7,305 nucleotides of DNA from an uncultured Eubacteriales bacterium (GTDB taxonomy: Bacteria; Bacillota; Clostridia; Lachnospirales; Lachnospiraceae). The stretch lies in assembly GCA_900549105.1 (NCBI GenBank), contig URND01000134.1, positions 1 through 7,305 of the forward strand, written 5' to 3'. Positions 1 to 5,372 of the stretch are shown piece after piece. Position 1 is the first letter of the stretch; every line of letters starts with the position of its first letter. The notes beneath the pieces are model-generated. The model had not been told where the DNA came from. It worked only from the letters and a program-made list of their open reading frames with translations, and did no database searches. Both the position numbers and the translations under genes were made by a program.

Positions 1-385
1 CCACCTGAATCTTGCCCTCCCGGGTCGACGCCCGCTGCGCAAAAATGTCCAGTATGATCAATGTTCTGTCCATAACCTTCGTGTCCAGCATATCCTGAAG
101 ATTTGCCAACTGGGCCGGAGACAATTCATCATCACAGATAATACCTGTGGCATCCTCCTCCCAGATCAACTGTTTCAGTTCCTCAATCTTGCCTTTGCCG
201 AGATATGTGCCCGGATGGGGCGCTTCCCGGTTCTGAATCAATCTGCCGACAGTCACAGCTCCTGCGGTAGCCGCCAGTTCTGAAAGTTCAACCAGAGAAC
301 TTACTGTATCGTCATCCTCCTGCAAAGAAACTCCGACCAGCACAACTCTCTCCGTCAATTTTTTTGTTTCATATATTTCTGCCAT
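1..385 (-). CDS. hflX: GTPase HflX, N-terminal part (3' end outside window)
   Basis: HflX is a ribosome-associated GTPase that splits or rescues stalled ribosomes under stress. Only the first 128 codons are present; the gene runs off the left edge, so the P-loop GTPase domain is not visible. Translation from ATG at 385-383 begins MAEIYETKKLTERVVLVGVS and shows the HflX N-terminal domain signatures in order: a TAGAVTVG segment, PHPGTYLGKGKIEEL (about residues 60-74), the DDELSPAQLANLQ motif (about 87-99) and the DRTLIILDIFAQRASTREGK segment (about 107-126). The start is supported by a GGAAGAGG purine stretch ending 4 nt upstream. It lies 117 bp downstream of the TPR gene with no evident promoter or terminator between them, so read-through from the TPR promoter is plausible. 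Recognition is from conserved motifs seen directly; the function comes from the family. Confidence 0.93.
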   Translation of the reverse strand, partial: MAEIYETKKLTERVVLVGVSLQEDDDTVSSLVELSELAATAGAVTVGRLIQNREAPHPGTYLGKGKIEELKQLIWEEDATGIICDDELSPAQLANLQDMLDTKVMDRTLIILDIFAQRASTREGKIQV

Positions 386-502
386 TTTACCTCTTCCACT
401 CCTATCTGACAGCCATTCCAGGCTGGCGGCCATTCCAAGCCGCCGGATATGCGGTCATTCCAATCTGCCGGATACGCCGGGCTGCCGACCATCCGACTGC
501 CC
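386..502 (-). other. hflX leader / intergenic region with small hairpins
   Basis: This 117-bp gap between the TPR gene and hflX has no credible ORF, no T-run terminator and no recognisable -10/-35 pair. Read on the minus strand it carries three copies of a TGGAAT(G) word. One lies in the loop of a possible hairpin GGCGGC-(8 nt)-GCCGCC at 425-444 and one in the loop of CAGCC-(6 nt)-GGCTG at 410-425; the third is in a weak CGG...CCG structure around 452-470. The hairpins share base 425, so they may be alternative or adjacent. A role as a structured 5' leader of hflX is inference only. Confidence 0.4.
431..480. repeat. Imperfect 25-bp tandem repeat, two copies
   Basis: The two adjacent 25-bp units 431-455 and 456-480 agree at 20 of 25 positions; both start CATTCCAA and share GCCGGATA at offset 12. 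A third CATTCCA lies just before at 414-420, spaced 17 bp away, so the array is irregular. It sits in the TPR-hflX intergenic region. It is too short and degenerate for CRISPR and looks like a local duplication that has drifted. Confidence 0.6.
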
Positions 503-1879
503 TTACCGGATTCGTGTCTGAATAAATGTTTTTTCCCGCACCGCAGCGGAGTCATCCGAATACTTTTCAAGATAGACGTTGATATACTCCAAAGCCTTAT
601 CCCAGTGTCCGGCCCGCTCGGCGGCGGAAATCTGATTTTTTGAAATGCTTCGGTCCAACAGGCGGTTATTCAGGGCAACCCCCTGGGTGAAAACGGTTTC
701 CGCCTTCGCATAATCTTCCATCTCCATCAGACATAAACCATAGGCGTTATAGGCTTCGGCATCGCTGGTCACTGCGGCCAGATAGGTTTCAAAATACTGA
801 CAGGCCAGCGCATGATCACTCGGCGTTTTTGCCATATTGAGTTCGGCCATACTGAGATTGGCAGAGATTTCTCCCTTATCCAGCGCCTTTTGAATTTTCT
901 CTTCCGCCGCCGTCAAATCTCCGAGTTTCAGATATATATTTCCCTGATTCACCAAATCTTTGGCCCGGCTGCCGCCAAGCTTCAGCGCCTCGTTCAGCAC
1001 AGCTTTGGCATCCTCCGTCTTATTCTGGGACATCAAAGCCTCATACAGCGCCAGATATATTTCATAATTCTTTTTATCTTTTTTAATCGCCGTCCGCAAA
1101 TCGGTTTCCGCACTGGTGCCATCGCCGACCTTGACATACTCCATGCCCCGCAGCATATAGGCATCCGCCGAATTTTCCGCATCCACAATCTGGGAGTAGG
1201 TCATCACCGCATCCACATATCTGCCCGCTTTGTCCTGGGTTTCTGCTTTATAATACAGTATATCGATTTCTGTACCGGAGAAACGGCTCTCTTTTCCGTC
1301 CAGCGCCTTATCAAATGCTTCCAGCGCCTCATCATAATTTCCCTGATAGAGCAAAGAAATACCCATCGCCCGATGAACAAGCTGAATATCCTTATCCCGC
1401 TTCATCAGCTCCAGCGCCCTGTTAAAAGAGGCCATCGCTTCATCATACAGCTTCAGTTCACTCTGCGCCATTCCCTGATTCATATAATACTCGCCGTTTC
1501 CGCCGTCATATTCAATCGCTTTGGCAAAATAAGCATTGGCTGTCTCATAATCCGCCTGGGCATAGGCATCCAGCCCCTTATTATTCAGCTTATTGCCCTC
1601 TCCGAAATTCCTCACTACAAAAAACAGGACACAGGCGAGGGCAATCACCAAAAGCACCTGAATCATACGCCCAAAAATATTGGCTGAGCGGCGTTTTCTT
1701 TTCTTTGATGACGCTGCGCGCCTTTTTGAAGAAGTTTCCGGCCGGGAGGATGTGCGTCTCCGCTGCGCCTGTCCGCTCCGCTGCGCCTGCCCGCTCCGCG
1801 GCCCATCCGCAGCCCTTTTCTTTTTTACTTTTCTTTCCGGGACCTCTATTTTTTTTGCTCTCTTTCGTCTTTCTTCCAT
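503..1879 (-). CDS. Membrane-anchored TPR-repeat protein
   Basis: Predicted 458-aa protein of unknown specific function. Residues 1-70 are extremely basic and low in complexity (Lys/Arg/Ser/Gln/Ala). They are followed by one hydrophobic segment at about 72-90 (IQVLLVIALACVLFFVV) and then tandem tetratricopeptide repeats from about 97 to near the C-terminus; I count eight or nine units, with typical G-Y/A-x7-A-x3-F/Y-x2-A spacing such as YDEAMASFNRALEL and YDEALEAFDKALD. By the positive-inside rule the basic tail is cytoplasmic and the TPR array is outside the membrane, probably a protein-binding scaffold. An ATG four codons upstream (1891-1889) is in frame but has no ribosome binding site; the ATG at 1879-1877 follows GGAGG with a 5-nt spacer, so I chose it. 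The gene has its own promoter immediately upstream. No neighbour reveals its partner; TPR architecture is confident, role unknown. Confidence 0.85.
   Translation of the reverse strand: MEERRKRAKKIEVPERKVKKKRAADGPRSGQAQRSGQAQRRRTSSRPETSSKRRAASSKKRKRRSANIFGRMIQVLLVIALACVLFFVVRNFGEGNKLNNKGLDAYAQADYETANAYFAKAIEYDGGNGEYYMNQGMAQSELKLYDEAMASFNRALELMKRDKDIQLVHRAMGISLLYQGNYDEALEAFDKALDGKESRFSGTEIDILYYKAETQDKAGRYVDAVMTYSQIVDAENSADAYMLRGMEYVKVGDGTSAETDLRTAIKKDKKNYEIYLALYEALMSQNKTEDAKAVLNEALKLGGSRAKDLVNQGNIYLKLGDLTAAEEKIQKALDKGEISANLSMAELNMAKTPSDHALACQYFETYLAAVTSDAEAYNAYGLCLMEMEDYAKAETVFTQGVALNNRLLDRSISKNQISAAERAGHWDKALEYINVYLEKYSDDSAAVREKTFIQTRIR
1760..1795. repeat. 18-bp direct tandem duplication inside the TPR gene
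   Basis: Two adjacent 18-bp units (1760-1777 and 1778-1795) differ at one position only (T at 1772 versus C at 1790). They encode a duplicated hexapeptide, giving RSGQAQRSGQAQ in the basic cytoplasmic tail. The length is a multiple of three, so the frame is kept. A truncated further copy (CCGC) follows. This looks like a recent slippage product in a low-constraint linker. Confidence 0.85.
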
Positions 1880-1884
1880 GGCTT

Positions 1885-1889
1885 CCTCC
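1885..1889 (-). promoter_or_regulatory. Ribosome binding site deciding the TPR start
   Basis: Minus-strand GGAGG lies 5 nt upstream of the ATG at 1879-1877. The alternative in-frame ATG (1891-1889) overlaps this site and has only AT-rich sequence upstream, so the downstream ATG is favoured, shortening the protein from 462 to 458 residues. Confidence 0.7.
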
Positions 1890-1905
1890 ATTCAATATCA
1901 TTAAT

Positions 1906-1934
1906 ATTATAGGGGGTTGCCCTGAAAAAGGCAA
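1906..1934 (-). promoter_or_regulatory. Sigma-70/SigA-type promoter for the TPR gene
   Basis: On the minus strand TTGCCT (1934-1929; 4 of 6 matches to TTGACA) is followed by exactly 17 nt and then a perfect TATAAT (1911-1906). Transcription would start near 1899, leaving a leader of about 20 nt that carries the ribosome binding site. The -35 begins 6 bp after the stop codon of the upstream rnf-like gene. An inverted repeat TTGCC-(8 nt)-GGCAA (1917-1921/1930-1934) overlaps the -35 and spacer and could be an operator half-site pair, but this is not established. Confidence 0.72.
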
Positions 1935-1940
1935 GGCTTT

Positions 1941-4010
1941 TCAAACTCTTTTCACAGATGGAAATTCTAAAAAAGGCACGGCCATATCCATACAGGCCAC
2001 AGCAAAAAAAACGCTGCATATGCCTAGCCCGGCAAATTGGAAAAACAGGGTCAGCAGGGCGGATGACAGGGCAAAGGCCCAACGCCCGGCCCTGGATGGA
2101 GGCATGGTCTCATAACTCCATATCAGATAAGCCGCCGACAGCCATACGGAAGCCGACAGCAGGTTTCCGCTGCTCCCAATGCTTAAAACCGCCAGAAAAG
2201 CCAGCGGATAAACCGCAGGGCACATTCGCCTCAGGCACATCCATAAAAGTGAAAGAACGGCAAAGGGCCAAAGCGGCTCGACCATGGGCAGGCCAAAGGG
2301 CGAAAACAGCATTTTTCCGACAAGCACCGGATGTATCAGCGATTTTCCGATGCCGCCAAAAATCTGTTTTCCCAGAATAATGGCCGTAACGGAAGCCAGA
2401 GCCACCTTCCAAAAAGGTGTATCCAGCGGAAACAGCAGTGTCAGCAGCAGCCCCGTAAAAACCGCAGAGCCATCTCTGACGGACACATATTCATTGCGGA
2501 ATATCTGCCAGAAATATTCCGCCAGCGGCGCGCAGAGGATTCCGACAAGAAACATTCCGGCCAAATGAATACTCTGTCCCGGATGTTTGTAAAAAACCGC
2601 CCCGATTAAGGGAAGAAGGCCAAAAATACTCTGCCGCATCATATCGTAAATCGTTCCCCGCCGATGAATATGGGGCGGGCTCTGACTCTGCCGCTCCAGC
2701 GGCTTTAAATGCCTGAAAATCTTTTTATCTGCCGGAATATCAATATAGTCCCCCGGATTATCCTCTTCTGTTTTGGAGGATTTAACCCTTATGCGTCCCT
2801 TCTGCACCTGTCCGATATACTCGGTCAGCCGTCTGCCGGAGGGACACACATAGGAGCACAGCCCGCATTTGATACACTCCGAGGCCCGCAGTCTTTCCGG
2901 AATTTCACCGCCGGCCATATATCTTTCCTCTATCTTATCCGGCATTAATCCAAGGGGGCACACCTCCCGGCACAACCCGCAGTGGATACAGGGGGAAACA
3001 AAGGTCTGGGCCGGCCTCAATACAAGCAGGCCGCAGGTTTCCCGCGTTACCCAGGTATTTGGCCCATCCACTGTTCGCCCGCCCAGGGGGCCGCCGTGGA
3101 TGATCACCGCCTCCGCAGGTTTTCCTCCGCAGTAGTCAATGATATCCTGGACATTTGTCCCGATAGGAACCCACAGGTTTTTCGGAGCAGAAACCTCTCC
3201 CGAAACTGTAATCCCCACCCGGGTCCAGGGCTCCCCATCATAAACCCCATCGTAGAGAGCCGCCATTTCCGCCACGCTGACTACGGCCGCTGTCGCCTTT
3301 CCCCGCCCGAGGACCTCTCTGCGAATCATTTTTTCATTGCCATTCGGATACCGGCGCTTCATGGACACCACCCATATGGGCCGCCGGTTCCCCATATTTT
3401 TTTCATATTTCTGAACCGTCCGCTTCATCCGCGCAACGGCGTCAAAAGCATCCTCATTGATACATATATAGACGGCTTCCGCCTCCGCGGCCATCGCCCC
3501 GAGAATCGCTCCAATCACAATTTTCCCCGGGCTTTCCATCATCAGCCGGTATCCGGAAGTGATATAGGGTTCATTTGCAAAGCCGTTGACAATCAATACC
3601 TCCGACTTTGGCAGCCTTTTTTTCTGCAGGCCGATTCTGTGCATCGCCTGGGCCATGGCCTTTCTTCCAAAATCCACGGCAAAGGGATGCCATTCCCTGG
3701 CTTTTTCCTTCTCCCTGCGGATTTTCACATAGGGCTCAAACACCCCGGGAGCCCTCTGATAATCCGTTATCTCCTCCACATATCCGGCAATGCTCGCGTG
3801 AACGCAGGCGTCCTCCTCCGAATCCGCTTCTCCAATCACCTGTCCCCGGCAGACATATTCCCCCGGGAGCACCGTCGGGCGGCAGATAGTCTCCCCATTC
3901 TGGCTGAGGGAAATGCAAACCCGCTCCGGCACATATCCCTCGAAGGCCTTTTCCCGGGTCAACTGCTCCCATGCCTCTTCATACACATTTATTCCACGAC
4001 TTCTGCCCAT
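1941..4010 (-). CDS. RnfC-RnfD-like fusion, Fe-S membrane redox protein
   Basis: A 689-aa protein joining two Rnf electron-transport halves. RnfC-like part, about 28-400: a barrel-sandwich segment (LPGEYVCRGQVIGE, then VHASIAGYVEEI, 48-81), VLIVNGFANEPYIT at 138-151, an SLBB segment with VSGEVSAPKNLWVPIGTNV (269-287), IIHGGPLGG (303-311), and two ferredoxin-type motifs with Cys 341/344/347/351 and 379/382/385/389. RnfD-like part, about 452-680: roughly eight or nine hydrophobic segments containing the RnfD signature DGSAVFTGLLL (513-523) and GKQIFGGIGKSLIHPVLVGK (547-566). The GLGGAGFP-type glycine loop expected before residue 135 is absent, and I see no SGAT flavinylation motif after residue 566. 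No rnfA, B, E or G is nearby. The start has GGAG 8 nt upstream. RnfC also resembles PduS, an alternative ancestry for the soluble half. Membrane Fe-S electron transfer is likely; ion pumping and NADH oxidation look unlikely. Confidence 0.83.
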   Translation of the reverse strand: MGRSRGINVYEEAWEQLTREKAFEGYVPERVCISLSQNGETICRPTVLPGEYVCRGQVIGEADSEEDACVHASIAGYVEEITDYQRAPGVFEPYVKIRREKEKAREWHPFAVDFGRKAMAQAMHRIGLQKKRLPKSEVLIVNGFANEPYITSGYRLMMESPGKIVIGAILGAMAAEAEAVYICINEDAFDAVARMKRTVQKYEKNMGNRRPIWVVSMKRRYPNGNEKMIRREVLGRGKATAAVVSVAEMAALYDGVYDGEPWTRVGITVSGEVSAPKNLWVPIGTNVQDIIDYCGGKPAEAVIIHGGPLGGRTVDGPNTWVTRETCGLLVLRPAQTFVSPCIHCGLCREVCPLGLMPDKIEERYMAGGEIPERLRASECIKCGLCSYVCPSGRRLTEYIGQVQKGRIRVKSSKTEEDNPGDYIDIPADKKIFRHLKPLERQSQSPPHIHRRGTIYDMMRQSIFGLLPLIGAVFYKHPGQSIHLAGMFLVGILCAPLAEYFWQIFRNEYVSVRDGSAVFTGLLLTLLFPLDTPFWKVALASVTAIILGKQIFGGIGKSLIHPVLVGKMLFSPFGLPMVEPLWPFAVLSLLWMCLRRMCPAVYPLAFLAVLSIGSSGNLLSASVWLSAAYLIWSYETMPPSRAGRWAFALSSALLTLFFQFAGLGICSVFFAVACMDMAVPFLEFPSVKRV

Positions 4011-4012
4011 TT

Positions 4013-4053
4013 GTCACACTCCATCCTTAAATTTCCTGAATAGTATGTGTGAC
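4013..4053. repeat. Inverted repeat GTCACAC/GTGTGAC in the rnf-like leader
   Basis: GTCACAC at 4013-4019 and its exact complement GTGTGAC at 4047-4053 are separated by 27 nt. In the minus-strand transcript the second arm begins on the last G of the GGAG ribosome binding site (4022-4019) and ends 2 nt before the start codon, so folding would place a stem against the ribosome binding site. The loop is long and the arms short, so chance occurrence is possible. Confidence 0.35.
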
Positions 4054-4075
4054 GGACATTTGATTTATTCGTAAA

Positions 4076-4122
4076 AATACCCGATATTCATCCCCAGTCA
4101 AAGGCGAAAAATATCGGGTATT
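4076..4122 (-). terminator. Intrinsic terminator of the flavodiiron operon
   Basis: A perfect 13-bp inverted repeat (4076-4088 and 4110-4122, core ACCCGATATT/AATATCGGGT) flanks a 21-nt loop and lies 13 bp after the stop codon of the flavodiiron gene. On the minus strand the distal arm runs into TTTTT (4122-4073 direction), as expected for Rho-independent termination. No T-run follows on the plus strand, so it acts for minus-strand transcripts. The stem is AT-rich at its ends and the loop is longer than usual, so termination may be incomplete and some read-through into the rnf-like gene is possible. Confidence 0.75.
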
Positions 4123-4135
4123 CCCACTCAATTAT

Positions 4136-5359
4136 TTATTTTTTCTCTTCTTCCATAGATTCGATGATGGCATCGGCCAGCACGTCCAGCTCATTGGCTT
4201 TCTCTGCCTTCAATGTGGAGGCCAGAGACAAACGGCTGCTGAGTACCGTCATATTTTTCATTTCATTCTGAATAAATTTCTCCATCAGATCGCCGGACTT
4301 GCATGCCCAGGAACCATTTTCCACGATGGCAAAGGTTCTGTTCTGAAGATTCAGCGCTTTCATATCCATCAGATAATTGTGCATTACCGGATAAATTCCC
4401 AGATTATAGGTCACGCTGGCAAGGACAACATGGCTCAGACGGAAAGTTTCGGAAATCAGATAGGATACATGGGTGTTGGACACATCATACATAACCACAT
4501 TCGTCATTCCCTTTTCGCAGAGTTTTGCCGCCAGAGCCTGGGCTGCCGCTTCCGTATTGCCGTACATGGATGCGTAGGCAATCATAACGCCCTTTTCTTC
4601 CGGTTCATAAGTGCTCCAGTGCTGATATTTATCGAGCAAATATCCAAAATCAGAGCGCCATACCGGCCCATGAAGCGGACAAATATACTTAATGTCATTG
4701 ACAATGCCGGCCGCCTTCTTCAAAAGAAGCTGTACATGCGGGCCGTATTTGCCGACGATATTGGTATAATAACGTCTTGCATGGTCAATCCAATCCCGGT
4801 CAAAATTAACTTCATCATTAAAGAGTTTGCCGTCCAGCGCGCCGAAGGAGCCAAATGCATCCGCCGCAAACAACACGCCATCGGTCACATCAAAAGTTAC
4901 CATAGCTTCCGGCCAGTGTACCATCGGGGCCGCCACAAAGGTTACCGTATGTTTTCCAAAGCACCGGGTATCCCCTTCTTTGACTTCATCCAGCGTATGA
5001 CCGCTAATGTCAAAATCAAACTGGCGCATCAGCATAAAGGCTTTTTCCGTGCTTATAATGGTCACATTTGGATAGCGGAGAAGAACTTCCTCGATGGAAG
5101 CGCCATGGTCCGGCTCCATATGATTGATAACCATATAATCCAGCGGCCGTCCATTGAGAACATGTTCCAGATTCTCAAGGAACTGTCGGCAGGAGGACCA
5201 GTCAATGGTATCAAAGAGAACGGTCTTTTCATCCATCAGCACATAAGCATTATAGGAAACTCCTTCCGGAATCGGGTGAATATTTTCAAATAATGAGAGA
5301 CGGTGGTCATTCGCACCAATCCAATATAAATCTTCTGTTACATTTCTGACACAATACAT
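4136..5359 (-). CDS. Class A flavodiiron protein (FprA-type O2/NO reductase)
   Basis: A 407-aa cytoplasmic flavodiiron protein, the usual length for class A. Family members reduce O2 to water or NO to N2O using electrons delivered by rubredoxin. The N-terminal metallo-beta-lactamase-like domain (about 1-250) has every expected diiron ligand: His80, Glu82, Asp84 and His85 in NHMEPDH, His148 in MVHWPEAM, Asp167 in FAADAFGSF, and His230 in CPLHGPVW. The C-terminal flavodoxin domain (about 257-400) starts with the FMN phosphate loop ASMYGNTEAAA (263-273) and has SVTYNLGIYP and VENGSWACKSGD in place for the other FMN loops. There is no C-terminal rubredoxin extension; instead a rubredoxin is fused to the protein encoded 11 bp upstream. 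AGGAGG lies 7 nt before the ATG and overlaps the upstream stop, implying translational coupling. Whether O2 or NO is the physiological substrate cannot be read from sequence; O2 is inferred. Confidence 0.95.
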   Translation of the reverse strand: MYCVRNVTEDLYWIGANDHRLSLFENIHPIPEGVSYNAYVLMDEKTVLFDTIDWSSCRQFLENLEHVLNGRPLDYMVINHMEPDHGASIEEVLLRYPNVTIISTEKAFMLMRQFDFDISGHTLDEVKEGDTRCFGKHTVTFVAAPMVHWPEAMVTFDVTDGVLFAADAFGSFGALDGKLFNDEVNFDRDWIDHARRYYTNIVGKYGPHVQLLLKKAAGIVNDIKYICPLHGPVWRSDFGYLLDKYQHWSTYEPEEKGVMIAYASMYGNTEAAAQALAAKLCEKGMTNVVMYDVSNTHVSYLISETFRLSHVVLASVTYNLGIYPVMHNYLMDMKALNLQNRTFAIVENGSWACKSGDLMEKFIQNEMKNMTVLSSRLSLASTLKAEKANELDVLADAIIESMEEEKK

Positions 5360-5366
5360 GGCTCTT

Positions 5367-5372
5367 CCTCCT
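5367..5372 (-). promoter_or_regulatory. Flavodiiron ribosome binding site overlapping upstream stop
   Basis: Minus-strand AGGAGG (5372-5367) lies 7 nt before the flavodiiron ATG. Its first two bases are the last two of the TAG stop (5373-5371) of the dehydrogenase fusion gene. A ribosome ending on the first gene covers the start site of the second, an arrangement typical of translationally coupled genes whose products are needed together. Confidence 0.85.

Noticed and set aside
410..480. CRISPR-like array in the hflX leader
   Set aside because: Only two drifted 25-bp units directly abut with no spacers, and spacing of the third partial copy differs.
355..570. 71-codon minus-strand frame spanning the hflX leader
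   Set aside because: It overlaps both the TPR 3' end and the hflX start, has no ribosome binding site and no family resemblance.
812..1687. 291-codon plus-strand open frame opposite the TPR gene
   Set aside because: Its Ile/Phe/His-rich repeats mirror the TPR codons on the other strand; no independent support.
1917..1934. Rho-independent terminator of the rnf-like gene
   Set aside because: The stem is only 5 bp and on the minus strand is followed by CCCCC rather than a T-run.
1846..2082. 78-codon minus-strand frame bridging the rnf-like and TPR genes
   Set aside because: It overlaps the 3' end of the rnf-like gene and runs through the promoter and TPR start in another frame; no supporting features.
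1941..4010. Part of a complete Rnf ion-pumping operon
   Set aside because: Neither flank carries other rnf genes, and the key flavin-binding motifs are not found in the fused protein.
2982..4043. 353-codon plus-strand open frame opposite the rnf-like gene
   Set aside because: It has no recognisable domain, is rich in Pro/His/Arg as expected for antisense of a GC-rich gene, and lies wholly across a gene with clear family motifs.
4013..4053. CRP-type operator (TGTGA/TCACA halves)
   Set aside because: The half-sites are in the opposite order and 27 nt apart rather than 6, so they do not fit a CRP/FNR site.
4379..5293. 304-codon plus-strand open frame opposite the flavodiiron gene
   Set aside because: The minus-strand frame carries the complete diiron and FMN motifs; the antisense frame has no family features.
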